In this document: in pieces, positions 44,549 to 54,041 of the stretch | How positions within the stretch are numbered: position 1 is the first letter of the stretch | Layout: every line of letters begins with the position of its first letter | Origin: Azonexus hydrophilus | Lineage (GTDB): Bacteria; Pseudomonadota; Gammaproteobacteria; Burkholderiales; Rhodocyclaceae | DNA: 63,149 nt | Reading direction: 5' to 3' | NCBI RefSeq assembly: GCF_905120355.1 | Contig: NZ_CAJHOB010000014.1 | Coordinates: 1-63,149, forward strand | Translations under genes and position numbers: made by a program | The notes under the pieces: generated by a model | Told to the model about the DNA's origin: nothing | Seen by the model: the letters and a program-made list of their open reading frames with translations, nothing else | Database searches by the model: none

Positions 44549-45004
44549 ATGTTGCGCTTCGTCCTCGATACCAATGTGGTCCTCGACCTGTTTCACTGGG
44601 CCAATACCGATGCCATTCCCCTGATGCACGCCCTGGAAAGCGGCCACATCAGTTGCCTGGCCGATGCCCGTACTCTCGACGAACTGCAACGGGTGCTGAC
44701 CTACCCCCAGCTGAAACTGACGCCGGCCATGCAGGCCGCACGCTGGGCTCAGTACACCCGCCACGTCACCCACTGCCCGGCGGGCGAAGCACCGACGCTG
44801 CCCCGCTGCCGCGACCGTGACGACCAGAAATTCCTCGAACTCGCCGCCCGCGCTCAGGCCGATGTTCTGGTCAGCAAGGACAAGGCCCTGCTCAAACTGC
44901 GCGGCCGCACCCGTTTACCGTTCCGCATCCTGACCCCGGCCGCCGCCTGCGCCCTGCTTGTTCCCGGCAGCGCCATGGATGCAGCCGCGCAATCGCCTGC
45001 ATAA
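44549..45004 (+). CDS. PIN-domain putative ribonuclease (COG1569)
   Basis: A 151-residue PIN-like protein. Acidic residues expected in the nuclease pocket are visible: Asp7 in FVLDTNVVLD, a Glu/Asp pair in ARTLDELQRVL, Asp in CRDRDDQKF and Asp in VLVSKDKAL. COG1569 members are usually annotated as toxin-like nucleases, yet no antitoxin gene precedes this one. It starts 30 bases after the dusC-side spacer on the opposite strand and is monocistronic. It could be a housekeeping nuclease rather than part of a TA system. Confidence 0.8.
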   Translation: MLRFVLDTNVVLDLFHWANTDAIPLMHALESGHISCLADARTLDELQRVLTYPQLKLTPAMQAARWAQYTRHVTHCPAGEAPTLPRCRDRDDQKFLELAARAQADVLVSKDKALLKLRGRTRLPFRILTPAAACALLVPGSAMDAAAQSPA

Positions 45005-45103
45005 ACAAGGCCAATTGGCCGTCCCGCCTGGTTTTGCACTATAGTGAGCCCATGCCGGCCCAGCCGGCTTGAGCACTTCGTCATTTCAATCTAGGAGACC
45101 ACC

Positions 45104-45598
45104 ATGAGTACCAAAAAAACCAAGATGCCCAGCATCGACATCGGCATTTCCGAAGCCGACCGCGCCAAGATCGTCAAAGGACTGTCCGGCCTTCTCGCCG
45201 ACAGCTACACCCTTTATCTGATGACCCACAATTTCCACTGGAACGTCACCGGCCCGCAGTTCAATAGCCTGCACGCCATGTTCATGGGCCAGTACACCGA
45301 GCAGTGGAATGCGCTCGACCAGATCGCCGAACGCATTCGCGCCCTCGGCTTCCCGGCGCCCGGCACTTACAAGGAATTCGTCAAGCTCGCCTCGATCAAG
45401 GAAGTGGAAGGCGTGCCCAAGGCCACCGACATGATCCGCCATCTGGTGGCCGCCCAGGAAGCGACCGCCCGTACCGCCCGCAAGTTGCTGCCGCTGGTCA
45501 GCGAAGTCGATGACCAGCCGACGGCCGACCTGCTCACCCAGCGTCTCGACGTGCATGAAAAAACCGCCTGGATGCTGCGCAGCTTGCTGGAAGACTGA
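45104..45598 (+). CDS. dps: Dps-family DNA-protection ferritin
   Basis: A 164-residue Dps protein that forms a 12-subunit shell, oxidising iron with hydrogen peroxide and protecting DNA in starvation. The ferroxidase residues appear in [14 protein letters not shown] (His) and [22 protein letters not shown] (Asp/Glu). The basic N-terminus ([10 protein letters not shown]) can bind DNA. AGGAG precedes the ATG. It has its own terminator. OxyR, IHF or RpoS control is common in relatives; I did not see a clear OxyR box. Confidence 0.92.
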   Translation: MSTKKTKMPSIDIGISEADRAKIVKGLSGLLADSYTLYLMTHNFHWNVTGPQFNSLHAMFMGQYTEQWNALDQIAERIRALGFPAPGTYKEFVKLASIKEVEGVPKATDMIRHLVAAQEATARTARKLLPLVSEVDDQPTADLLTQRLDVHEKTAWMLRSLLED

Positions 45599-45619
45599 TT
45601 CCGCCACACAGCAGCTCCG

Positions 45620-45657
45620 GGAAAGGGGCGCCGCCCTCACTGGCGGCGCCCCTTTCC
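45620..45657 (+). terminator. Strong hairpin after dps
   Basis: Sixteen-base arms GGAAAGGGGCGCCGCC and its complement GGCGGCGCCCCTTTCC enclose a 6-base loop. The T-run after it is weak, but the stem would stop transcription from either side (dps on the left, yaaA on the right). Confidence 0.75.
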
Positions 45658-45703
45658 ATATCAGCCTCTCACCAGCGACCTGCAAAGGCGACGCAGGAAA
45701 AAG

Positions 45704-46477
45704 CTACTCCAAACGCCGGCGAAACACCCAGGTCTGCGCATCCGACACTTCCGGAGTGAAGGCATAGCCTTCCCCATCGAACGCCTGTAAAGCCTCCGGA
45801 TCGCTCAGGCGATTCACGACCGCATAGCGGGCCATCAGGCCGCGTGCTTTCTTGGCGTAGAAACTGATGATCTTGTAACGACCGCCCTTCCAGTCCTCGA
45901 ACACCGGCTGAATGACGCGCGCCGCCAGTTTGCGCGCGCGCACTGCCTTGAAATACTCTTCCGAGGCCAGATTCACCACCACCGGCTGTGCTGCCTCGGC
46001 CAACTCGGCATTGAGCGCCGCCAGCAGGGTATCGCCCCAGAAGGCATAGAGATCCTTGCCGGCCGCCGTCGCCAGGCGGGTCCCCATTTCCAGCCGGTAA
46101 GGCTGCATCAGGTCGAGCGGTTTAAGGATGCCGTAAAGACCGGAAAGGATGCGCAACTGCGTCTGGGCAAACTGCAGATCCGCCGCCGTCAGGCTACTGG
46201 CCGCCAAGCCGTCATAAACATCGCCATTGAAAGCGAAGATCGCCTGCTTCGCATTGGCCGGCGTAAACGGCGGCGCCCAGGCCGCATAGCGGTCGAAGTT
46301 GAGTGTCGCCAGGGCATCGGACACAGCCATCAGGCGTGCGATATCCGCCGGCGACAGGTCACGCAGCACCTCGATGAGCGCCGCGGAGCGGTCGAGAAAC
46401 TGCGGCAGGGAGAACTCGGCAAACGGTGCCGGCGTCTCATAATCCAATGATTTTGCGGGAGAAAGAAGAATCAACAT
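45704..46477 (-). CDS. yaaA: Peroxide-stress protein YaaA (DUF328)
   Basis: A 257-residue YaaA family protein, which lowers intracellular free iron during hydrogen peroxide stress in E. coli. The family start [18 protein letters not shown], then [53 protein letters not shown] and the C-terminal [16 protein letters not shown] are all present. The start is fixed at 46477 by the family consensus. Upstream of it lies the divergent DUF2863 gene. It lies close to dps, another peroxide-defence gene, on the opposite strand. Confidence 0.93.
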   Translation of the reverse strand: MLILLSPAKSLDYETPAPFAEFSLPQFLDRSAALIEVLRDLSPADIARLMAVSDALATLNFDRYAAWAPPFTPANAKQAIFAFNGDVYDGLAASSLTAADLQFAQTQLRILSGLYGILKPLDLMQPYRLEMGTRLATAAGKDLYAFWGDTLLAALNAELAEAAQPVVVNLASEEYFKAVRARKLAARVIQPVFEDWKGGRYKIISFYAKKARGLMARYAVVNRLSDPEALQAFDGEGYAFTPEVSDAQTWVFRRRLE

Positions 46478-46568
46478 ACGCTGCACGGATCCTGTCAACG
46501 GGCAAATTAAGGAGCGCTCGATTGTACCGGCTGCTAGAATCGACCCTTTGCATTTTTCTGGGATGTTC

Positions 46569-47741
46569 ATGAAAAGAACCCGTTTCGGTGCGCGTACGCG
46601 CCTGTCGCGCGATGCCTCCGAGTTGCAGCGCCTGGCTACCGGCCTGGCTGAGTCGGGCGGCAAGCTGGAAGACGCCTACTGGGAAAGCGAGTTGTTCGCC
46701 CTGGTGGATGCCCTGCTCAGAAACGGTGCGGAAGACGACCTCAACAGCGCCCTCGACCGCCTGCATGAAGCCAACCCGCCGGCGCACGACGAACTGGCCG
46801 ACATGATCGAAGCCTGCGCTGAAACCAGCCGTCTGGAACAGACTGGAAACACTTGGGACGTCCTGTTGTTTGCCGCCCCGATCCTGGCCTGGTCCCGCTT
46901 TTCCATCCCGACCCTGAGCTTGCCCGGCGACACCTTGCAGGCCCTCAACGTGCAGCTCGGTGCGCACGCTTTCGCCAGCAACGCCCGTCTGGCGCTGGCC
47001 GACTTCCTGTTCAGCCCGGACCAGCTGCCGCGCAGTTTCTGCGACACCTGGCAGCTGACACGACAACTTGCCGAAGCGGCGCAACAAGGCCAGAACTGCA
47101 AGGTGGACAGCAGCCAGTTTCCCGAAACCAACCGTTTCCTGTCGGACGTGCGCTATCTCATCGGCGCCGTTGCCGTGCCACAAGGTGCACCGATTTTCCG
47201 CTGGAACGAGAAGGACGGCAGCAAGGAAAGCGCCCTCGCCGCCTGGCAGAAACAGGGCAGCCCGAATCTGGAGCCTTTGCTGCCCGGCTGTGCCTGGCAA
47301 GTGCTCCTGCCCGACGCCTACCACGCCGCCTGCCGCAACGCCGACCGTAACTCGCGGCCGTTCTCGGTGGCAGCTTCGCTCACCTTCCTGCACACCAGTA
47401 TTGGCCTGCAACCGGACCAGACCCGCGCCGTGATCGGTCCCTGCTACGACACGCGGATGGAAGAGTATCGCGTCAGCCTCGGCCCGCTCGACTCGCACGC
47501 CGTCTATCACGGTATCGTCTGGCCACTGCTCGGCAACGAGGATGAAGCGACCGACGTCGCCGGTGAAATCGAAAGCGTGCTGCGCGAAGCTGGCGTGCGC
47601 GACATCCGTTTCCTCGATCACCACTTCCCCATGGAATTCTGCGACGACTGCGGCGCGCCGCTGTTTCCGGACAGCGAAGGCGAGCTGGTGCACGCCGAAA
47701 TGCCGGAAGAGGCCGCCAGCCCCTCGCCACATCTGCACTGA
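46569..47741 (+). CDS. DUF2863 protein (betaproteobacterial)
   Basis: A 390-residue DUF2863 protein, found mainly in betaproteobacteria as far as I know. The function is unknown. Visible parts are a basic start ([19 protein letters not shown]), an all-helical N-terminal half and a C-terminal region with [20 protein letters not shown], whose Cys pair and Asp/Glu-rich end could bind metal. The start at 46569 has GGGA seven bases before it. It is followed by bioA with a TGATG overlap, so it may be cotranscribed with biotin synthesis. Confidence 0.8.
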   Translation: MKRTRFGARTRLSRDASELQRLATGLAESGGKLEDAYWESELFALVDALLRNGAEDDLNSALDRLHEANPPAHDELADMIEACAETSRLEQTGNTWDVLLFAAPILAWSRFSIPTLSLPGDTLQALNVQLGAHAFASNARLALADFLFSPDQLPRSFCDTWQLTRQLAEAAQQGQNCKVDSSQFPETNRFLSDVRYLIGAVAVPQGAPIFRWNEKDGSKESALAAWQKQGSPNLEPLLPGCAWQVLLPDAYHAACRNADRNSRPFSVAASLTFLHTSIGLQPDQTRAVIGPCYDTRMEEYRVSLGPLDSHAVYHGIVWPLLGNEDEATDVAGEIESVLREAGVRDIRFLDHHFPMEFCDDCGAPLFPDSEGELVHAEMPEEAASPSPHLH

Positions 47742-49087
47742 TGAGCAACAACGATGACTGGCTCAGGCGGAGTCAGGCTGCGGTCTGGCATCCGTGCACG
47801 CAGATGCGCCACCACAGCGATCGCGCGGCGCCGGGCTATCTCCCCCTGATTCCGATCGCCCGCGGCGAAGGGGCCTGGCTGTACGATTTCGACGGTCGGC
47901 GTTTTCTCGACGGCATCAGCTCGTGGTGGACCAACCTGTTCGGCCACGCCAACCCACGCATCAATGCCGCCCTGCACCAGCAGCTCGACACCCTCGAACA
48001 CGCCATGCTGGCCGGGTTTACCCATCCGCCGGTGGTCGAGCTGTCGGAACGGCTGGCGGCGTTGACCGACCATAGCCTGGGCCACGCCTTCTACGCCTCC
48101 GATGGCGCGTCCGCCACGGAAATTGCGCTCAAGATGAGCTTTCATTACTGGCGCAATGCCGGCCGTCCGCAGAAATCGGAATTTCTCTGCCTGGCCGGCA
48201 GTTACCACGGCGAAACCGTCGGTGCGCTAGCCGTCACCGACGTCGCCCTGTTCAAGGAAGCCTACGCGCCGCTGGTGCGGCACGCGGCGCATGTGCTGCC
48301 CTCGCCGGATGTGCGCCTGGCGACACCAGACGAAGCACCCGCCGCTGTCGCCCGCCGCGCCGCAACCGCCCTGGCCGAGCACTTGGCCCGCCACGGCGAA
48401 CGCACCGCTGCCCTCATTCTCGAACCGCTGGTACAAGGCGCTGCCGGCATGGTCATGTATGACCCGGAATACCTGCGTCAGGCACGTACCCTGTGCGATG
48501 CGCACGCGGTCCATCTCATCTGCGACGAAATCGCCGTCGGCTTCGGCCGCACCGGCACGTTCTTCGCCCACGAACAGGCCGGCATCCGCCCCGACCTGCT
48601 CTGCCTGTCCAAGGGCATCAGCGGCGGCTATCTGCCGCTCTCGGTTGTTTTGTGCAGCGATGCCATCTACGCCGCTTTCCTCGACGACTCCGTCGCCCGT
48701 GCCTTCCTGCATTCGCACAGCTACACCGGCAATCCGCTGGCCTGTCGCGCAGCGCTGGCAACGCTCGACATTTTCGAACAGGATCAGATCCTGGCCGCCA
48801 ACCAGGGCAAGGCCCAGGCCATCGCCACCGCCCTCGCCCCGCTCGCGGCGCACCCGCAGGTCAGTCATCTACGCCAGCGCGGCATGATCGCCGCCTTCGA
48901 CGTCTGCACGGACGACCCGCATTTCTCGCGCCGCTTCTACCGTGCCGCACTGGCGCGTGAAGCGCTGCTGCGCCCGATCGGCAATACCGTCTACCTGATG
49001 CCGCCGTACATCGTCAGTACCGCAGAAATCGACCACCTTGCACAGGCCGCGTACGGTGCGTTGACAGAGGCGCTTGCGGGTCGCTGA
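47741..49087 (+). CDS. bioA: Adenosylmethionine-8-amino-7-oxononanoate aminotransferase
   Basis: A 448-residue PLP enzyme that makes 7,8-diaminopelargonate from KAPA and SAM in biotin synthesis. The family segments are VWHPCTQMRHH, DGISSWWTNLFGHANPRIN, ASDGASATEIALKMSFHYW (PLP phosphate loop) and GSYHGETVGALAVTD. The Schiff-base Lys291 lies in CLSKGISGGYLPLSVVL, followed by HSHSYTGNPLACRAAL. It starts in a TGATG overlap with DUF2863. No other bio genes are in the window, so the pathway genes are split. Confidence 0.95.
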   Translation: MSNNDDWLRRSQAAVWHPCTQMRHHSDRAAPGYLPLIPIARGEGAWLYDFDGRRFLDGISSWWTNLFGHANPRINAALHQQLDTLEHAMLAGFTHPPVVELSERLAALTDHSLGHAFYASDGASATEIALKMSFHYWRNAGRPQKSEFLCLAGSYHGETVGALAVTDVALFKEAYAPLVRHAAHVLPSPDVRLATPDEAPAAVARRAATALAEHLARHGERTAALILEPLVQGAAGMVMYDPEYLRQARTLCDAHAVHLICDEIAVGFGRTGTFFAHEQAGIRPDLLCLSKGISGGYLPLSVVLCSDAIYAAFLDDSVARAFLHSHSYTGNPLACRAALATLDIFEQDQILAANQGKAQAIATALAPLAAHPQVSHLRQRGMIAAFDVCTDDPHFSRRFYRAALAREALLRPIGNTVYLMPPYIVSTAEIDHLAQAAYGALTEALAGR

Positions 49088-49165
49088 CCTGCGTTCGACT
49101 TAGCGCAAGCAGGCTGGCTGGCGCGGTATAATTCGCCCCTCTTTTTTTGCTGTCAGGTTGTCACC

Positions 49166-50455
49166 ATGTTACTGCGTCCCGCTTTACTTGCCGCGTCCAT
49201 TTCCCTCGCCCTGGCCTTTGCCCTGCCCGCCCAGGCAGCCAAGGCGCCAGCCAAAGCAGCCAGCAAGGCGGTGCCCAGCGAACCGACCCTGGCGCACAAC
49301 CTGAGTGAGGACAATGCGGCCCGCCTGGCCGAACTGATTAGCCGCTTCCACGCCGAGACAGGCCAGACCATCAAGCTGGTACGCTTGGAAAAGGGAGACA
49401 AGCCGGCGACGCTCAACCTGATCAGCCGCTATCAAATGAGCGACACACTGAGCCAGCCGAAGGATTTCGTCCCCCTGCACAGCATGATGCAGAAAGCGGG
49501 CGAGAAGCTGTCCCTGTCGTTGCCGGAAGTCCTGCGCCCCGGCGTCACCGACAGCCGTGGCAAGCTGGTGGCGCTGCCCATCCTCTATTCAACGCCGGTT
49601 CTGTTCTACAACAAGAACGCCATGCGCAAGGCTGGCCTGGACCCGGAAACCCCCCCGAAAACCTGGTTCGAAATGCAGGGCGTCCTGGACAAACTGCAGG
49701 CCGCCGGCTACGACTGCCCTTATTCTTCTTCCTGGCCGTCCTGGGTCCACCTGGATAACGTCAGTGCCGTCTCCGGCACACCGGCCATCGATAGCAAGGG
49801 CAACCTCAAATTCAACGCCCTGCCCCAGGTCAAACACGTCGCCATGATGGCCACCTGGACCAAGGCCCGCTATTTCCGCCTCTACGGCCACACCGACGAA
49901 GCCAGCCAGCAGTTCCGCAACGGTCAGTGCGCCATGCTCACCACCGATTCGCGTGAATACGCCAGCTTCCAGGATGCCCGTGGCGTCGAACTGGGTGTCG
50001 CCCCCCTGCCCTATCACGACGATGTCTTCGGTGGCCGCCGTCCCAGCCTGGCCAATGGCCCGTCGCTGTGGGTCGGTGCCGGCAAACCGGCGGCCGAATA
50101 CAAGGTTGCGGCCAAATTCGTCTCCTTCCTCCTCTCGCCCAAGATCCAGGTCGAACTGGTCCGCCATTACGGTGGACTGCCCCTGACCGAAGCCGCCCGC
50201 AAGGCGGCGAGCAGTGAGTTGTTGCAGGATGGCCGGCAGATGCTTGAAGCTGCCTACGCGTCCCTGCAGGGCAAAGCCGAGGATACCGGCATACGCCTCG
50301 CCAACATCGACCGTGCACGCCTGATTGCCGATGAAGAACTGGATGCCGTATGGAACGACAAGAAGCCGGCCAAGGCTGCCCTGGATACCGCCGTCAGCCG
50401 CGGTAACGCCGTGCTCGCCACGCATCCGCTGATGAAGAAAAGCCAGCCTTTCTAA
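49166..50455 (+). CDS. UgpB-like extracellular solute-binding protein
   Basis: A 429-residue periplasmic protein of the SBP_bac_1 type, closest to glycerol-3-phosphate-binding UgpB. The signal peptide ends near residue 24 (LPAQAA before KAP). Then come TGQTIKLVRLEKGDKPATLN, PILYSTPVLFYNKNAMRKAG, the SSSWPSWVHLDNVSAV pocket and GVAPLPYHDDVFGGRRPSLA. An ATP-binding cassette transporter is not adjacent. It is followed immediately (TAATG) by a glycerophosphodiester phosphodiesterase, so glycerophosphodiester or glycerol-3-phosphate uptake is the best guess. Confidence 0.85.
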   Translation: MLLRPALLAASISLALAFALPAQAAKAPAKAASKAVPSEPTLAHNLSEDNAARLAELISRFHAETGQTIKLVRLEKGDKPATLNLISRYQMSDTLSQPKDFVPLHSMMQKAGEKLSLSLPEVLRPGVTDSRGKLVALPILYSTPVLFYNKNAMRKAGLDPETPPKTWFEMQGVLDKLQAAGYDCPYSSSWPSWVHLDNVSAVSGTPAIDSKGNLKFNALPQVKHVAMMATWTKARYFRLYGHTDEASQQFRNGQCAMLTTDSREYASFQDARGVELGVAPLPYHDDVFGGRRPSLANGPSLWVGAGKPAAEYKVAAKFVSFLLSPKIQVELVRHYGGLPLTEAARKAASSELLQDGRQMLEAAYASLQGKAEDTGIRLANIDRARLIADEELDAVWNDKKPAKAALDTAVSRGNAVLATHPLMKKSQPF

Positions 50456-51165
50456 TGTCGTTACCACGGTTACCACGCATCATCACGCACCGCTGCGGTG
50501 GTAGCCTGGCCCCGGAAAACACGCTGGCGGGCTTGCGCGCCAGCATCTCCCGTGGCTACCCCGGCGTCGAATTCGACGTCATGCTCAGTGGCGATGGCAC
50601 CCCCTGCCTGATCCACGACGAAACCCTGGAACGTACCACCAACGGCCATGGCCGTGTCGCCCGGACCCCCGACGCCGAACTGTTTGCACTCGACGCCGGG
50701 GCCGGCGAACGCATTCCCCGTCTGGACGAAGCCCTCGCCCTCTGTGCCGAACATGGCCTGTGGGTCAACCTGGAAATCAAGCCCGCCCGCGGGCAGGATG
50801 TACGCACGGCCGAAACGGTTGCTGCACACCTGCCCACACTCTGGCCAGGCACCGACAACATCCTGCTCTCCTCGTTTTCCATTCCGGCCCTGAAGGTCCT
50901 GCAACAACGCCTGCCACACTACCGCCGCGGCCTGCTCTACGACACGCCGCCGGCCGACTGGCTACACGAACTACGGGCTCTGGAGGCCAGCAGTCTGCAC
51001 TGCGCGGCCAAGGCCGTCAGCGATGCCCTGCTCGCCACAGCCAGCGCCCATGCCGTGCCGCTACTCTGCTACACGGTCAATCAGCCGCAAGCCGCGCAGG
51101 AGCTGCTACGCCGCGGCGTCAGCGCCATTTTCACCGACCGCCCCGATCGCCTGTCGCATCTTTGA
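50455..51165 (+). CDS. ugpQ: Glycerophosphodiester phosphodiesterase
   Basis: A 236-residue GDPD-family enzyme hydrolysing glycerophosphodiesters to glycerol-3-phosphate and an alcohol. The catalytic signatures are ITHRCGGSLAPENTL (His12), VEFDVMLSGDG (Glu-x-Asp metal site) and CLIHDETLERTTNG (His). NLEIKP supplies a third metal residue. No signal peptide, so it is cytosolic, as UgpQ is. It overlaps the binding-protein gene by one base, so the two genes act together. The symbol follows the UgpQ type and not a confirmed orthologue. Confidence 0.88.
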   Translation: MSLPRLPRIITHRCGGSLAPENTLAGLRASISRGYPGVEFDVMLSGDGTPCLIHDETLERTTNGHGRVARTPDAELFALDAGAGERIPRLDEALALCAEHGLWVNLEIKPARGQDVRTAETVAAHLPTLWPGTDNILLSSFSIPALKVLQQRLPHYRRGLLYDTPPADWLHELRALEASSLHCAAKAVSDALLATASAHAVPLLCYTVNQPQAAQELLRRGVSAIFTDRPDRLSHL

Positions 51166-51213
51166 ACCCTGCCGTGCATGTCGATCGGCATGCCGCCACA
51201 GACCTACACCATC

Positions 51214-52263
51214 ATGCTCTATCCTCTCATTCGCCAATTCTTTTTTGCCCAGGATGCCGAACGTGCACACGGTATCGGCCTGTGTGGCATGTCCTTCATG
51301 AAATCTGCCGGTCTGCTCGGCGTCCTGGCAAAACCGGCCCCCGCCTGCCCGGTGGAAGTGATGGGCATACAGTTCCCCAATCCGGTCGGACTCGCCGCCG
51401 GGCTGGACAAGAACGGCGAACACATCGACGCCCTGGCCGGACTGGGCTTCGGCTTCCTCGAAATCGGGACGGTCACACCGCGACCGCAGGCAGGCAACCC
51501 GAAACCGCGTTTGTTCCGCATCCCCGAGGCGCAGGCCATCATCAACCGGATGGGCTTCAACAACGCCGGTGTCGACGCCCTGATCGCCAACGTCCGGGCC
51601 GCCAAATTCCCCAAGGAAGGCGGCATCCTCGGCATCAACATCGGCAAGAACGCCACCACACCGATGGAGCACGCTACCGAGGATTACCTGATCTGTCTGG
51701 AAAAGGTTTACCCGTACGCCAGTTACGTCGCGGTCAACATTTCTTCCCCCAATACCAAAAATCTGCGCGAATTGCAGAAGGACGAGGCGCTGGATGAACT
51801 TCTGTCGCGCCTCAAGGCGCAGCAAATCACACTCGCTGACCGGCACGGCAAATACGTGCCGCTGGCACTGAAAATTGCGCCCGATCTCGATGACCTGCAG
51901 ATCAAGGCCATTGCCGACGCACTGCGCCGGCACCGCTTCGACGGCGTCATCGCCACCAATACCACGCTCGCCCGCGACGGCGTCGAGCACCTGCCCAACG
52001 GCCAGGAAACCGGCGGGCTGTCCGGGGCGCCGGTGTTTGCCAAATCGACCGCCGTGCTCGGCAAACTGGCGCACGCCCTGGCTGGCGAAATCCCCATCAT
52101 CGGTGTCGGCGGCATTCTCAAAGGCGCCGACGCCGCTGCCAAGATCGAGGCCGGTGCCAGCCTGGTCCAGGTGTACAGCGGTTTCATCTACCGTGGCCCG
52201 GAACTGATTGGCGAAATGGGTACTGCCGCCGCCGCAGCCCTGCGTGCCCGCGCCAGCCGCTGA
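51214..52263 (+). CDS. pyrD: Dihydroorotate dehydrogenase (quinone)
   Basis: A 349-residue class 2, membrane-associated DHODH, feeding electrons to quinone in pyrimidine synthesis. The N-terminal helix pair ([20 protein letters not shown]) binds quinone and the membrane. [60 protein letters not shown] (catalytic Ser, about 177) and [20 protein letters not shown] mark the FMN barrel. I chose the start at 51214 (MLYPL). Twelve upstream codons lack conservation. It precedes the RnfB-like gene by 7 bases. Confidence 0.95.
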   Translation: MLYPLIRQFFFAQDAERAHGIGLCGMSFMKSAGLLGVLAKPAPACPVEVMGIQFPNPVGLAAGLDKNGEHIDALAGLGFGFLEIGTVTPRPQAGNPKPRLFRIPEAQAIINRMGFNNAGVDALIANVRAAKFPKEGGILGINIGKNATTPMEHATEDYLICLEKVYPYASYVAVNISSPNTKNLRELQKDEALDELLSRLKAQQITLADRHGKYVPLALKIAPDLDDLQIKAIADALRRHRFDGVIATNTTLARDGVEHLPNGQETGGLSGAPVFAKSTAVLGKLAHALAGEIPIIGVGGILKGADAAAKIEAGASLVQVYSGFIYRGPELIGEMGTAAAAALRARASR

Positions 52264-52270
52264 GACGGCC

Positions 52271-52981
52271 ATGTCCAGCGATCTGCCGGCAGCCATTGAC
52301 GCCCTTCTGCCCCAGACCCAATGCGGCCTGTGCGGCCATCCAGGCTGCCGCCCCTACGCTGAGGCCGTTGCCGCTGGTGCCGCGCACAACCGCTGCCTCC
52401 CCGGCGGCGAGTCCGGCATCGAGCGACTGGCCTCGTTGTTGCAGCGCCCGCGCCTGCCCCTGGCAGGTAGCGAACCGCCGGCCCAGCGCGCCTGCATCGA
52501 CGAATCCCGCTGCATCGGCTGCACGCTCTGCATCCAGGCCTGCCCGGTGGATGCCATCGTCGGTGCGGCCAAGCAGATGCACACCATCATCGCCGCCGAA
52601 TGCAATGGCTGCGCCCTCTGCCTGCCGCCTTGCCCGGTCGAATGCATCGACCTGATCGCCCTGGGCGGCCCCGCCTCCAGCCAGTACAGCCCCGCGCGGG
52701 CGCAGCATTATTCGGCCCGCTACCAAGCGCGGCAAAACCGCCTGGCTCGCAACAAGGCTGAAAAAGCAGCGCGCCTGGCGACCGTCAGCCAGACAAGCGC
52801 CTCGGCAGCGGATGAAACAGCGGCCAAACTCGCCAAGCAGGCGGCCATTGCCGCCGCACTGGCGCGGGCGCAAGCCCAGCGGGCCGCAGCACAGCCGCGC
52901 AATACCGCGCCACAGAGCCCGGAACAGGCAGCGGAGATTGCGGCCATCGATGCCCGCCGCCGTCAGTCACGTTCGTCATGA
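52271..52981 (+). CDS. rnfB: RnfB/RsxB-like ferredoxin domain protein
   Basis: A 236-residue iron-sulfur protein of the RnfB type. Residues 18-40 hold [18 protein letters not shown], a [4Fe-4S] site of the Rnf kind (CxxCxxxxC). Two ferredoxin [4Fe-4S] clusters follow: [16 protein letters not shown] (about 83-98) and [16 protein letters not shown] (about 112-127). The last 90 residues are a low-complexity Ala/Gln/Arg-rich coiled-coil tail. The usual membrane helix of RnfB is absent and there is no rnf operon. It is coupled to the RlmN-like gene by ATGA. It may feed electrons to that radical SAM enzyme, or to another partner. Confidence 0.85.
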   Translation: MSSDLPAAIDALLPQTQCGLCGHPGCRPYAEAVAAGAAHNRCLPGGESGIERLASLLQRPRLPLAGSEPPAQRACIDESRCIGCTLCIQACPVDAIVGAAKQMHTIIAAECNGCALCLPPCPVECIDLIALGGPASSQYSPARAQHYSARYQARQNRLARNKAEKAARLATVSQTSASAADETAAKLAKQAAIAAALARAQAQRAAAQPRNTAPQSPEQAAEIAAIDARRRQSRSS

Positions 52982-54039
52982 AACCGCCCGCCAGCCTCAC
53001 CGCGCTTGCAACGGAGCTAAAGTCGCTCAACGCTGGTCCGGCCCACCAGGACCGCGTGCTCCGTGCCTGGCTACGCGGCCACCCACTCGATCACGGACCG
53101 CGCAAACAAGCGGCCGAAAATTTCCTGCCCCTGGCACTACGCACCGCGCTACCGCAGCTGCAGGCTGCGCTGGATGCCCTGGCCACAGTCGTTTCCGAAC
53201 ATCCGGGCAGCGACGGCAGGCGGCTGCTGGTACGCCTTGCGGATGGGCAGACAGTGGAAAGCGTACTGTTGCCGCGTGCCGGCGTCTGCATCTCGACCCA
53301 GATTGGCTGCGCCGTCGGATGCACTTTCTGCATGACCGGCCGTAGCGGCCTGTTGCGTCAGGTCAGCGCCCCGGAAATGCTGGCCCAAGTGGTGCTGGCC
53401 CGGCAGCGGCAGACACTGCGCCGCGTCGTCTTCATGGGCATGGGCGAACCGGCACATAATCTCGACAACGTTCTGGAAGCGATCCAGCTACTCGGCACCG
53501 CGGGCGGGTTCGGCCACAAGGACCTGGTATTTTCCAGCGTCGGCGATCCACGTATTTTCTCCCGCCTGCCGCAGGAAAAGGTGAAACCGGCGCTGGCGCT
53601 GTCCCTGCACACTACCGACGCTGAGTTGCGGGCCCGCCTGTTGCCGCGCGCACCGCGCCTGAGCCCGCGCGAACTGGTCGAAGCGGGTGAGGCGTATGCC
53701 CGCACCACCGGCTATCCCATCCAGCTGCAATGGACCCTGCTGGCGGGTATCAACGACAGCCTGGCGGAAATGGCTGCGGCGGCCGATCTGCTGCAGGGCA
53801 AATACGCCATCCTCAACCTGATTCCCTACAACCCGACTGCGGCACTCGACTACCAGCGCCCCAGCCCGGAGACCATCGTCCAGCTGGTGCAGCATCTACG
53901 CCAGCGGGGCATTCGTGTCGCGGTACGCCAATCGGCGGGGCAGGATGTGGAAGGCGGCTGCGGTCAGCTGCGCGCCCGGTTGCTGGACGGTTCCACGCAA
54001 GTCACGAAAGCGGGCGCGCGCGCTACAGCCCACGGCTGA
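52978..54039 (+). CDS. RlmN-like radical SAM methyltransferase
   Basis: A 353-residue RlmN/Cfr-type radical SAM enzyme. The cluster motif is Cys111-x3-Cys115-x2-Cys118 in [14 protein letters not shown]. The SAM motif is [15 protein letters not shown]. Cys328 in [10 protein letters not shown] matches the methyl-carrying Cys of Rlm[21 protein letters not shown] is the family's next segment. It is somewhat shorter than RlmN and starts differently, so it may be a paralogue rather than the A2503 enzyme. The canonical rlmN usually sits near ndk/hisS, which are not here. It is coupled to an RnfB-like gene that might supply electrons. Confidence 0.8.
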   Translation: MKPPASLTALATELKSLNAGPAHQDRVLRAWLRGHPLDHGPRKQAAENFLPLALRTALPQLQAALDALATVVSEHPGSDGRRLLVRLADGQTVESVLLPRAGVCISTQIGCAVGCTFCMTGRSGLLRQVSAPEMLAQVVLARQRQTLRRVVFMGMGEPAHNLDNVLEAIQLLGTAGGFGHKDLVFSSVGDPRIFSRLPQEKVKPALALSLHTTDAELRARLLPRAPRLSPRELVEAGEAYARTTGYPIQLQWTLLAGINDSLAEMAAAADLLQGKYAILNLIPYNPTAALDYQRPSPETIVQLVQHLRQRGIRVAVRQSAGQDVEGGCGQLRARLLDGSTQVTKAGARATAHG

Positions 54040-54041
54040 AC

